This document shows positions 21,033-30,818 of a stretch of 64,000 bases of DNA, one piece after another. The number at the start of each line of letters is the position of its first letter. The stretch's first letter is position 1. The notes beneath the pieces are model-generated. The model saw nothing but the letters and a program-made list of their open reading frames with translations. It ran no database searches and was not told where the DNA came from. The stretch spans positions 248,001 through 312,000 of the forward strand of contig OX337234.1 of NCBI GenBank assembly GCA_946965045.2, in the 5' to 3' direction. This DNA comes from Epithemia pelagica. Its lineage: Eukaryota; Bacillariophyta; Bacillariophyceae; Surirellales; Surirellaceae. The translations under genes were made by a program, and so were the position numbers.

Positions 21033-21494
21033 TTGACCTGAATACCTGCATGACAAACAACAAAAAGAAAAATTCGTAGTGAGTAACATCGTAGCAAAAA
21101 GAATTATGACAAGATCTTGTGCGAGGTGCAAGCAGTTCCGATTGTGATGCGAAGCACAGACTGGATACGCCTCATCACATGCTACGTAGAACCACGTGAA
21201 AGGTCATCGGATGGTCGGGAGGATTGTACCAGTGTAGAATGTCGTTTCAATAACAAAAAGGTGCTGAAACGACATGAAGGGCTTAATCGTTTTGGAGGGG
21301 AAGTGCCTTCTCCCCTCTGAAAGAAGCTTGGAGCTTCCTAGAACATTTCATACGTCAGAGGAAACAAACGTGAGACTGCGAGCAATACGCGGATCGATTT
21401 CATGAAGGAATCTGACTTACGGAATCTCCTTCTTCTCTCCTTCTCTCTCCCCCTCCTCTCCCCCTCTCCTCTGCCTTCTCCCCCCCTATTTTCG

Positions 21495-22350
21495 GCTCGG
21501 GCTGTCGGGAACGGGACCTAACATTACTCCCAAGTTTTTGAAATGTTAGTCGCATTGGAGTCACCTTCGTCTTATGTATTGAATGGACCACAGAAGATAA
21601 GAAGACCATCTTTTCCCCCACTCTGGAGAGACTACAGCCTCAAGATCTCGTCCTGATACGGGACTCACTATCCGTGACACGTCTCATAAAGGCGACCAAT
21701 AATGTCGCACCGGCACCCGGCACCTCTTGTTTATAAGAGAGAGTCCGGCGAGATGAAATTTTTCTCAGAACGATGCCATCGCCACATTTTTCGGAGACTC
21801 TTCACCAAAAACGGAGCAGTTGTGCAAAGGGCAAAGCACATGGTACCAAAACGGAGTGATGGCTGAACGGAGCGAAACCATCATAATTTGTATTGGCCTA
21901 TACGCAATGGCCGGGACGCAGAACTTTGTCGTCAAAAGGGTCCACATTATGTGGGCAAATACTTGTTGACAACGAACAGCGGGAAAACGACGCGGGACAA
22001 CAGACATTCTGGCCGCAACCACCGAAAAACTCCCACCATAGCAGAGTCCGCAAAAACCTTTTATGCGACACAGTGAGAAGCAGCAACCACCACGACGACC
22101 TCACCAAAAATTTATTGCGGCATTGCAGCAGTGAGAGGGTGAAAGAGCACGACAATTTTGAGCCGGGGGACTCTGTAATCATGAGCACTGGGAATGGAAA
22201 ACATATGAAAGAATGATATGCAACCAGCGCAAGACATGTTGCAAGAGACACAATTTCATAGTCATCCGAGATTGCAAGGCCACAAAACAAGGTTGATCAA
22301 TCGTTTTGGATCTCCGGAAAACCGAAAACAAAAGCAAGATATCATCAATC
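21495..22350. other. Unique spacer between the array and the P/kelch cluster
   Basis: No convincing gene. Short frames of 60-130 codons occur in several overlapping frames without family resemblance. An inverted repeat CTAACATT/AATGTTAG (about 21519-21550) sits 25 bp from the array end. Confidence 0.5.
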
Positions 22351-22776
22351 ATGAAGCTCCATGGGGTCTCGATGCACTCTGTTCTCCTACTTGTTGGTAT
22401 GACACCCACGTCTGTCCTGTCTACAACTTGGGACACCACTGCAGAAACCCAGGTACAGCAACAGTACAACAAGGACGAGCAGGCCAACCCCCAGGACGTC
22501 AGCAATCATGCAGCGACCAGAAACCTTGGAATGGAAGAAGGAGATCTGACAGCTGTTGATCCCATTCCGGGAGAGGGTGGCAAGAAGGGAGGCAAGGGCG
22601 GTTGTGGTGATGCTGAAGATGGTGGTGGCAAGGGCGGCAAGGGCATGGATTCTGGTGGTCACCGTCGTAATCGTGGTGCCCGCAAGAATCGTCGTTTCTT
22701 GTCGTCAGGTAAGCGTGAAAGTTATAGTAGTGATGGTGGAGCTCTCGCGGCTGGAGATACTGGCGGTCCGATTTGA
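22351..22776 (+). CDS. P1: small secreted Gly/Lys/Arg-rich protein, C-terminally truncated
   Basis: The ATG at 22351 opens with a signal-peptide-like run (MKLHGVSMHSVLLLVGM), so secretion is likely. Then come an acidic/Gln stretch, a Gly/Lys-rich part (KKGGKGG, GGKGGKG) and a basic cluster (HRRNRGARKNRR). The frame stops at a TGA (22774-22776). The paralogue P3 has GGA (Gly) there, and P1 sequence after the stop still encodes CAEAEFE up to a TAG at 22822-22824. The stop therefore looks like a nonsense change that removes about 15 residues. I do not recognise a domain. The composition recalls secreted lysine/glycine-rich diatom proteins, but a cell-wall role is only a guess. Confidence 0.5.
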   Translation: MKLHGVSMHSVLLLVGMTPTSVLSTTWDTTAETQVQQQYNKDEQANPQDVSNHAATRNLGMEEGDLTAVDPIPGEGGKKGGKGGCGDAEDGGGKGGKGMDSGGHRRNRGARKNRRFLSSGKRESYSSDGGALAAGDTGGPI

Positions 22777-22824
22777 TGTGCTGAGGCAGAGTTTGAGGAC
22801 GGTGGTGTCGAACATGGTGTCTAG

Positions 22825-23758
22825 GAATATAGCCAGACGATAACCTATCTAGTATAGAATATTCGATCGTACACAACAGAACCGAACGAGAGGACGGGTT
22901 CTGTATAGTTCCACAACAACTACGGTATTCTAGAGATGGTATTTTTTCTCAAATGTTGAGACAGGAATACCTGTCGTCCCATCTACCAGCCAAACAGAGC
23001 TGACAAAAATCCATCCATCATGGAGGGTTCCTCGGCTTTTGGTGGAGTGTGTCGTATGGAATGATATGATATAATATAATATAATATCCTATCCGTGGCG
23101 TGCCTTTTTGTAAAAGGATTCAGAGAGATACTAGGTAGATTCTTCGAGTCTTCTATTTCTATCGCTACTCATTGGGTGGAGCTTTCATGCCACATAGCTT
23201 CATGCCTCAACAGAGGCGACCTATGAGCGTCTCATATACCGCTCCCATCACTGACGTGGTTTTGGCATGTCTCCCACATTTGCTTTTGGCCATGACGGAA
23301 TTAGTTGTGGTGTTGTCCGTTGTCCTCATTTGTCAATCCCCTCTGTCTTGTCGGTCATGTCGAATTCGTTGTGAGGAAGACCATAAGAAGAACCACGAGA
23401 AGAAGAGAGAGAGCGCGGAGTATGCAGATTTTTTCTCGTCGAGAGAGAGTTTGGTGAGATCCAGAAACATGAAACATGAGTGACCGGAACGATGCGATGC
23501 TATCTGTGTTCCGAAGACTCTTTTCCATACCAGAAACGGAGCGATCGATCCGGTAGTATGATACCATATCGACAAGACATAGAGTAGTAGCATTCAAACG
23601 ATGGATGACTGCCACCACACCGGACCACAGAAAGGTCCCTTCATGGAGGAGAGACAGGGACAGTCACTACTAGTTACGGTGACGAACCAACAAGACATAA
23701 ATTGCGATACATAACCTGATGGATGGATTGCCCATAAAGAGTGAAACAAGAAATCATC
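22825..23758. other. Spacer between P1 and P2
   Basis: No gene seen. It is similar in parts to 32690-33690 in block 2 (for example the GTGGCGTGCCTTTT segment). It contains an AT-rich run of ATAAT repeats near 23064-23090. Confidence 0.5.
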
Positions 23759-24175
23759 ATGGAACTTTGTTGGGCCTCGATGCAAACCATGCTTGTTTTG
23801 GTACTTGTTCGAAGCACACCCACGACGGTACTGGCTACTTCTGGAACAATGGAGGCCGATGCCCTTCCAGGAGAGGGTAGTGGCAAGAAAGGCATAGGAG
23901 GCTAGGGCGATTGTGGCGATGGAAAAGGAGGCAAGGGCATGGGTTCCAGTCGTCGCCGTCGTGCTCGCAAGAAGAATCGCTTCTTGTCTTTGGGCAAGAG
24001 TGGTGGTAAAGATGATGGTGGCGATTCAGCTGGTGGTGAAGACGTCCTCTCCGGAGTGGTGATTGGTTTTGCCGAAGGAGCGGCGAAAGAAGATGTATTT
24101 GACGGCGTTGAGGAGCCCACCATGGTGGATTTCGGAGGTGACCGAGTACCTGGACCGGATCGATTTTCAACCTAG
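23759..24175 (+). pseudogene. P2: paralogue of P4 with a premature stop
   Basis: The frame starts with a signal-peptide-like segment (MELCWASMQTMLVLVLV) and continues in register with P4 (33693-34115) to a TAG at 24173-24175. A TAG at 23903-23905 (codon 49) interrupts it where P4 has AAG (Lys). Downstream codons still encode the basic RRRRARKKNR segment and the acidic EDVFDGVEEPTMVDFG end, so the lesion is probably recent. The region ends about 700 bp before kelch gene K1. Confidence 0.65.
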
Positions 24176-24616
24176 AATCGTACCACGAAGCAACGCATCT
24201 GGTCTTCATGCGCGGACGTTGTCCCTCGGAATGATGCCCTCTGTTTTTCCTGATTGAATGAAATCAACCAATCCGCCCAAAAGGCAATTAAACAATCTTT
24301 GCATTCATGTAGATGCTTGTTTGTCGCTGTGGAGATGTGCGATGTGACGGCGTATCTACGGTTGTGAAAGGATTGTATGCTTCTTTCATCCCCCGGGTCA
24401 AAGATTCATGGAAACGGTACAAACGCCATGGTCGTTCGAGAGACAAATTCAACTCTCAATGATACGGCGACCGGCGGCAGCATGGATCGTGGAAACAAGT
24501 GTTCCTCCATACGAACAAGCACCTCTTGCGTTCACTGCCGGTCCATGAAGGTATCTCCTCTCAACCCACGAAACCCGCACCTCGAGTCATTGCACACGAC
24601 AGCTATAGCATGCGTG

Positions 24617-24649
24617 ATGGATTTGGATCAATCAAATCGTGTTCGATAA
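24617..24649 (+). promoter_or_regulatory. Conserved 10-codon upstream ORF before K1 (also before K2-K6)
   Basis: ATG-GAT-TTG-GA begins a 10-codon ORF (MDLDQSNRVR, stop) 227 bp before the K1 ATG. The same ORF, start and stop included, precedes every kelch gene: 27287-27319 (MDLDRLYHVR), 30576-30608 (MDLDWSNCAP), 34630-34662 (MDLDQSNRVW), 37028-37060 (MDLEWSNCVP) and 46678-46710 (MDLDWSNCAP). The stop alternates between TAA and TGA. It is followed by a conserved AAGAACGAGC. It may be a translated uORF in the kelch leader or simply a conserved DNA element. Confidence 0.45.
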
Positions 24650-24875
24650 AGAACGAGCGAGAATCAGTCGTCGGAACAACAAGCTTAGGAACGAGAACGA
24701 AACACGACCATGGGTGGGTCGAAACACATTCATCATACCACACATGCTGTTCGTTGGAATGAACACTGGTTCGACTTGACTGCACCCACCAAACTGTTCC
24801 TGCATACCTCAATCAAGAAAGCAGTGCTACATCGCTTTGTAGAACCTTTTTGACCTGTTCCACTTGCCTACAGGG

Positions 24876-26039
24876 ATGAAGATCCAGGAACAAGCGTTGT
24901 TGTCAGGGTTGGTCTTTGCTGATAGCAAAGACAAAATAGAACCACATTGGAGGCCATCTGATAAAAACTGGTCACCACTCTTCGGACGGCATGTGTGGGG
25001 CCACGGGTTGCTTGTTGTTCCTCATCCAAACATGATACACGACAAGATGGTGGTTCTGTTGGGAGGATGTCCGGGCTCTTCTGTAACAAATTTGGTTAGT
25101 CTCTTGAAGGTTGGCGAAAACAGGTGGCAAAACGCGACGCCTTTACAAGAAAAACGAGTAGACCTTGCTTCTGTGGTATGCAATGGCGCTGTTTACGCTA
25201 TTGGCGGATACAACGGCCACAATGCTTTGGATACTATTGAACGTATCCATGTCGACGATTTACTTCATTCATCATTGTCATCGTCTTCCAAGAATAGCTC
25301 CACGGGATGGAAGATGTTAAATTGTCGTTTGACGAGTAAACGATTAGGCTGCGCCGCTGTAGCAGTTTCCGACAGATTTATTGTGGTGGCGGGGGGATGC
25401 AATTTAAGTCCCCGCAAATGCTTATCATCCGTTGATATCCTGGACACGGCATCTGGAAACCCGTATTCAGTCGTACCTGGACCATCCTTGAAAATAGCTC
25501 GAAGGGATTTTGCAATGGCTGTGGTTGGTTCACGCATCTTTGCTGTTGGTGGGTGGTGGGGACCATACTGCGATGATTGTCTGGAATCTGTCGAATACCT
25601 GGAGTTTGATGACTGGTTGGATGCTCCAACTTCCACCCCCAGTGTCGCATTGCCCACAAAGTCCTGGACCGTCGACAAGGAACTGATTTTGAACATACCT
25701 AGAGCTGTATTTGGTGCAGTCCAAGTGGGCTCCTGTCTGGTTGTTGCAGGAGGACGGGTTGCCGGGGGTGAAGGCGTACGTTCTGTGGAGGTTTTGGATA
25801 CTGTGAGAAACATGGTTTGGGAGCTTCCGGACTTGACCGTAAGGAGGGGTGTTTGTGGCCTGGCGTCCTTGTCAAATGCTCTTGCTGTGATTACTCGTGA
25901 TAGTCGAATGGAATTGTCGTGTGAAACACTGTCACTTGTGGACAAGAAGAGTTGGCTCTTTGCACGGTTGTTAGAGATCGGCAAAGTTCCAACCTCACCT
26001 GGGCAATCGTGTGGAATTAGTACAACACGCTTATCCTGA
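24876..26039 (+). CDS. K1: kelch-type beta-propeller protein (387 aa)
   Basis: Kelch blades are visible from the Gly-Gly pairs after hydrophobic strands: VVLLGG (61-64), VYAIGGYNG (107-114), FIVVAGG (169-174), IFAVGGW (221-227) and CLVVAGG (288-293). There is a degenerate sixth blade near 336-361, with downstream Trp residues (W84, W145, W264, W315). No signal peptide or transmembrane segment is visible, and no F-box, BTB or other partner domain, so it is a bare propeller, probably a cytosolic binding protein; the ligand is unknown. The start is the ATG of MKIQ. In K2, K3 and K5 an ATG lies four codons earlier (MPTR), but here that codon is TTG. It pairs with K4 in block 2. A Ser-rich linker (132-142) separates blades 2 and 3. 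Confidence 0.8.
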   Translation: MKIQEQALLSGLVFADSKDKIEPHWRPSDKNWSPLFGRHVWGHGLLVVPHPNMIHDKMVVLLGGCPGSSVTNLVSLLKVGENRWQNATPLQEKRVDLASVVCNGAVYAIGGYNGHNALDTIERIHVDDLLHSSLSSSSKNSSTGWKMLNCRLTSKRLGCAAVAVSDRFIVVAGGCNLSPRKCLSSVDILDTASGNPYSVVPGPSLKIARRDFAMAVVGSRIFAVGGWWGPYCDDCLESVEYLEFDDWLDAPTSTPSVALPTKSWTVDKELILNIPRAVFGAVQVGSCLVVAGGRVAGGEGVRSVEVLDTVRNMVWELPDLTVRRGVCGLASLSNALAVITRDSRMELSCETLSLVDKKSWLFARLLEIGKVPTSPGQSCGISTTRLS

Positions 26040-26656
26040 AGCTTGTCTTTGGACCCTGAGTGTGGACGAGGTTCTGTGGTAATGTGCCATGGTAGGTAGC
26101 TAGGAATTGAAAACTTTTTTTGTGCCATGATTTGTTGCCACGTTGAATAGGAAGAAGCATGAAAAATTGAGGAGACAAAAGCTTTGTCCCACAAATATCT
26201 TGATCAATGCATCCATCCGTTGCCTCGGCACATGCCAAAGTCTCTGGTGAACTATGTTGGTACTCCTACTAGTAGATACCGATTGGAATTTGAGACCTGC
26301 CACGTCTTTTTTGGTCGACTGTTCCCCATCGTGGATATGGTCTTCGGCTAGTGGCTCTACTAGCGGGCGAACTGTGTCAATAGTATTCACCAACGACCGA
26401 TATAGACTCACACATTGATCCGTATTTCTTCTCTCTAGTAGAGGCAGAGAAATGGAGATCCATCTCCAATGCCATATTTATCCATCTCAAAATGGGATAT
26501 AGAGCCATATATCCATAGCTCTTTCGTACGCATTATCTATCCACATAGCATATACAAAAGCGACCTATCCACGTCTCAATGCCATCGCACACGCACTTAC
26601 CCCCAAGTAGGGGTGAGTGGTCGGGTCGCATGTGTGTCGTGCTTTTGGTGAGTAAC
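26040..26656. other. Spacer after K1
   Basis: No gene seen. It resembles parts of the spacers after K2, K4 and K5, including the GAACTNTGTGTCA-type segment and runs of short imperfect repeats around 26440-26580. Confidence 0.4.
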
Positions 26657-26760
26657 ATTGACGGTGCTAAGGAGGCCATCATGGTAGATTACGGAGCTGA
26701 CCGAGCTGTGGATGGGTTGGGACCGTGGACCGAACATTGCAAGTTCGTAATGTATAGGGT
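26657..26760 (+). pseudogene. Relic of a P-family 3' end
   Basis: Translates to DGAKEAIMVDYGADRAV, matching the P4 end (DGFEEATMVDFGRGRA). The rest of a P gene is missing. It lies in a chance-open frame (26579-27319) that runs through non-coding spacer into the conserved MDLD upstream ORF, so I treat it as decayed DNA. Confidence 0.5.
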
Positions 26761-27623
26761 CCATTATTGTCCACGAAAGAAGCGCGTACGGGTCAGGTAT
26801 GCATACTCGGACGTCCTCCTTCGGATTGCCCTGCCCTCTTTCCTGGTCATGGAGACAAGAAATCCACCAACCATAATCACCCGCTCCAAAAATGCAGGCA
26901 ATCCATCCATTCCTGTAGATCTGAGTGCTGTGACGCCATATCCAGTCCAGTTTTGGGGGAAGGTTTGTTTGCGTCTTCATTGCCGTACCATCCCGAGGAT
27001 CAAGGATCCATGGGACCGTACCAAAGCCATTGTCGATCGAGAGAGAAATTCCCCTTTCGAAGAGATGGATGTGGACTGCGGCCGAGGGCGGCCTGTGGAT
27101 ATGGGGAACAAGCAATTGTTCTTATGGGTATTTGGTTTCAACGAGCGCACGTTACGCCTGTTTTGGATCACATCTGAATCAACACCTCTCGTGTTCACTC
27201 CCGATCCGTGGAGGTACCTGATCTCAACCCACGAAACCGCTCCGTTTTTTGCCTCGAATCAGTGCAAATGGCAATTTGTTTGTGCGATGGATTTGGATCG
27301 ATTGTATCATGTTCGATGAAGAACGAGCGAGCACTCCGTTTCGTGCCTCGAATCATTGCACACGGCGAGCATGTGCGATGCACTTCGATCGGTCAAATTG
27401 TGCTCGTTGAAGAACGAGCAAGGATCATTTGTTTGTAACAAGAAACGAAGGAACGAGAACAAAGCACGGCCATGGGTCGGTCAAAACACATCCATCACAC
27501 ATTGTTCGTTGGAATGAACAATGGTTCTATTTGGCTTCACTCACAAAACCGTCCCTGGATATAACAAGAAGTGCTGCATCGCTCCTCCTAGACGGACCTT
27601 TGCCCTGTTCGACCAAAAAAACC

Positions 27624-28780
27624 ATGCCAACAAGGATGAAGATCCAGGAACAAGCTTTGTTGTCAGGATTGGTCTTTGCCGATAGCAACGATAGAAAAGA
27701 ACCGCAGTGGAGGCCATCTGGTACACATTGGCCTCCACTCTTGGAACGGCATGTGAGCGACCACGGGTTGGTTGTCGTTCATTTCATTATCCACACACGA
27801 ACCACGACAATTTTGTGGTTTTGTTGGGGGGATGGACGGGACGTCCTTTTGATGGCACAACAAATTGGGTAAGTCTTCTGAATTATGGCGAGAAACGGTG
27901 GGAAAATAGACCGCCTCTTCAAGACAAACGAAGAAATCTTGCTTCTGTGGTTTGCAACGGCGCTGTTTACGCCATTGGCGGATACAACGGCCACACTGAC
28001 TTGGATACTATTGAACGTATTCCTGTCGGTGATTTACTCCATTCATCATCTTCGTCTTCCTGCAACAGCACCAAGGGATGGAAGATGTTGAAGTGTCGTT
28101 TAACAAGTGAACGATCAAACTGCGCCGCTGTCGCTGTTTTGGACAGATTTATTGTGGTGGCGGGCGGATGTATTTCTCATGTCTACAAAGAATTATCATC
28201 TGTTGATATCTTGGACACGGCATTTGGAAACCCGTGTTCGGTCGTATCGGGTCCATCGTTGCAAGAATGTCGAAGAGATTTTGCCATGGCTGTGGTTGGT
28301 TCACGCATCTATGCTGTTGGTGGGTGGCGGGGATTGGTCGAATACCTAGAGTTTGATGACTGGTTGGATCCTGTCACATCCACTGTCGCATTGTCCACAA
28401 AGTCCTGGACCATTCATAAGGAACTCATTCTTAACATACCAAGAGCTCGATTTCTTGCAGTCCAAGTGGGCTCCTGTATTGTTGTTGCAGGAGGATTTGG
28501 TGTCAGGGGTTTAGGCGTACGCGCGGTCGAGGTTGTGGATACTGTGAGAAATACGACCTGGGTGCTTCCGGATGTGACAATAAGTTTGGTGAGGGGTGTT
28601 TGTGGCATCATGCCCTTATCGAATGCTCTTTCTGTGATTACTCGTGATAGTCGAATGGAATTTTGGTGTGAAACACTGTCACTTGTGGACCAGAAGAGTT
28701 GGCTTTTTGCACATTTGTTGGACATTGGCAAAGTTCCAACCTCACCTGGGCCATTTTTTGGCAGTAGTACAAAACGCTAA
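27624..28780 (+). pseudogene. K2: kelch gene broken by a 5-bp insertion
   Basis: Starts at ATG (MPTRMKIQ) and reads in frame to about 27785. There a 5-bp tandem duplication of TTCAT (relative to K3 and K5) shifts the frame by two. The remaining kelch blades continue in the other frame to 28780. Blades CGAVYAIGG-type, FIVVAGG, IYAVGGW and CIVVAGG are all still recognisable, so only this indel prevents a full propeller. The fourth blade's loop is also shortened (GGWRGLVEYL). It is the partner of K5 in block 2, with which it shares the 3' half and downstream spacer. A new ATG after the shift (at 27836 or later) could give a truncated product. Confidence 0.7.
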
Positions 28781-29685
28781 TCCTGAACCTCGTCCAAAGT
28801 TGTGTTGGATACTATTGGCAAAATTCCAACCTCACCTGGGTCATCATTGACATGCTTTTCTTTGGTTCCTGCGTGAAAGAGGTTCTGTGGCGATGGGCCC
28901 TTTTAGCCACCAAGGAATTGAAAACGTGTCGTGGCATGACTTGTTGCAACGTTGAATGGGAAGAGGCATGAAAAAGGAGAGGAGGATGTTAAAAGCTTTG
29001 TTCCACAAATATGTTGTTCAATCTGTGCCATGGTGTTAGTTTCTTTTTGGCATCCTTTTGTCGCGAATAGATAGTCTCGAATCCATGCAGTATATAGTTT
29101 CAGCTCCTAGCACATCCTGCAGTTTTGACATTGAACGAATCGATCCCTTGCCTCGGTACATACGCCTACGTCTCTGGTGAACTCATAGGTACTTCCCACT
29201 ACCGATTGGAATTCGACGACTGCCTCGTTTTTGGGGGGTTCTGGACTGTTCCCCATTATGGAAATACTCCTATATGGTCTTTGCCTAGTGCCAACAGCAA
29301 GGGAACTCTGTGTCAATATCATATGATTCTCCAATGACCGAAAGACCCACATTGGTCACAATATTTCTTCTCTCTAAGCCGAGAAAGGGAGATCTAGATC
29401 CATCTCCAATGGGATACAAGATAGAGCCATCTATGGCCATCGTAGTATTCAGCTAGCACAAAATCTATCCATAGCATCTACAAAATCCTTGCCATCTTAC
29501 AGAGTGACAATGGCGCACACACACCGATCATCGGTATTAGCCCTCTCTGTTCGACCGAACCAGAAACCAGAAAAGATCTGGAGTTGGTGCTGGTGAATGC
29601 AAACGAGAAAATCTAGATTGGCCTCACAAGCCAAAAGGGTTTTCTTTACAAGTCTCTTGATTGGTCATTTATTTTCCTTACCAGG
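28781..29685. other. Spacer between K2 and the next P relic
   Basis: No gene. Bases 28781-29035 match 38430-38679 after K5. Bases from about 29036 match the sequence right of the copia element in block 2. This is the unoccupied version of the copia insertion site (CCATGGTGTTAGTTTC). Confidence 0.7.
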
Positions 29686-30361
29686 ATGATGATGACAACA
29701 CTGCTACTACTTCTAATTTCGTGGACCCCTTACACCATGGTCGCTGCCTTTGGTTTGACTGCGTGGTCGTTTTATCCTTGTGTGTGCGAATGAGGGCAAC
29801 TTTTCATCCAGCATTGTTAAACTCTTGATCAAAAGCATGCAGGGTTCGATGCTGGACCAGGTGATTTTGTTTCGTTGAACGAGACAGAATGGGCCCTTTT
29901 GCAATAAAGTACTGCATCGGCCGGTCAGCTAATATCACAGCAAAAACCAATGGACGGTACAATGTCATTCAAGAGTTATGCTTATAAAGAGTTCGAACGG
30001 ATGAACAACAAGAACAAAAGGAGTTGTCCTCTCGAACCAAGGACAGCGTGGGCGGTGGACTTCATTGTGGAGGTCTTGGAGGTCGCGGTCCAGTAGTCTT
30101 TGATGACTGACTGGTTTGTCTCTTTACGATGAGTCGCAAAAGTTCCGAGCAGCTCTTTCTGCGACGGGTGATCGCGTAGGCATTGGTGGAAACGAGGCCC
30201 AGATGGAAGAGTTATTTGACGGTGCTGAGAAGCTCACCATGGTGCGTTTCGGAGGTGGTCGAGCTGTGGAGGTGTCGGGACCTGGAACGAACATGGGAAA
30301 TGCTTACTGCGTTGGATTAGATTGTCAAAGGAATCGCACTTTGAAACGACGCATCAAGTAG
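29686..30361 (+). pseudogene. Decayed P-family gene upstream of K3
   Basis: The 5' part is a 35-codon frame (29686-29793) that looks like an orphan signal peptide (MMMTTLLLLLISWTPYTMVA). The 3' part, at about 30196-30361, encodes MEELFDGAEKLTMVRFGGGRA, matching the P4 C-terminal region. The basic Gly/Lys-rich middle is gone. The same two pieces recur at 45798-46463. Confidence 0.5.
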
Positions 30362-30818
30362 GCATGCTCGGACGTCGTCCATCGAAATGCCCTCTATGAC
30401 GAATCAAGCAACCGTTATTCACTCAAAAGGCAATGCATCTATTCTGTCAGTCCAACGAACACATGACACGCCTGCATGCGAATCAGCACCTCTTTTGATC
30501 CGTCGAGGTGCGCCGTCTCCACCATCCGATTCTTTTCACTCAACACGTCGAGTCTCCCAACACAGCATGTATGTGATGGATTTGGATTGGTCGAATTGTG
30601 CTCCATGAAGAACGAGCGCGAATCAACAACAAACACACCAATGTCTACTTGATCACGGAACGAGAACGAAACAGTGAGTCGAAACGCATCCATAACCCAT
30701 CTTGTTTGTTCGAAGTAGACTTGACTGCATCCATCACAACGCTCCTGGCTGCCACAAAAAGGAAGCGCTCCTCGTAGAGGAAGGACCTTTTGCTGACCAA
30801 TTCCACAAAGAAAAATCA

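Larger units (their letters stand above)
5338..21494 (+). repeat. Tandem array: four head-to-tail copies of a 4105-bp coding unit
   Basis: The four ORF starts (5385, 9490, 13595, 17700) are spaced exactly 4105 bp apart. The shared sequence runs from about 47 bp before each ATG to a polypyrimidine tract about 460 bp after each stop. Copies differ at only a few sites per kilobase, and no copy has a frameshift or premature stop. A 264-bp linker separates neighbouring copies (9179-9442, 13284-13547, 17389-17652). It is absent on both outer sides, so the array is core-linker-core-linker-core-linker-core. Homology stops at about 5338 on the left and 21494 on the right. Confidence 0.95.

Noticed and set aside
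5338-21494. Helitron interpretation of the array, suggested by the hairpins near the unit junctions
   Set aside because: No Rep/helicase is encoded and the hairpin is followed by CCTGG rather than a CTRR end; the encoded protein looks DDE-like.
5338-21494. The array as a pure assembly duplication
   Set aside because: Copy-specific substitutions in coding and linker DNA distinguish all four units, though reads were not available to prove it.
24864-24875. TTG (MPTG...) as the K1 start, and the same at 34876 for K4
   Set aside because: Paralogues have ATG here but K1 and K4 do not; the next codon ATG (MKIQ) is conserved in most copies and is the simpler start.
26579-27319. A 246-codon frame between K1 and K2
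   Set aside because: It strings together a P-gene relic, non-coding spacer and the MDLD upstream ORF; equivalent spacers before the other kelch genes do not keep this frame.
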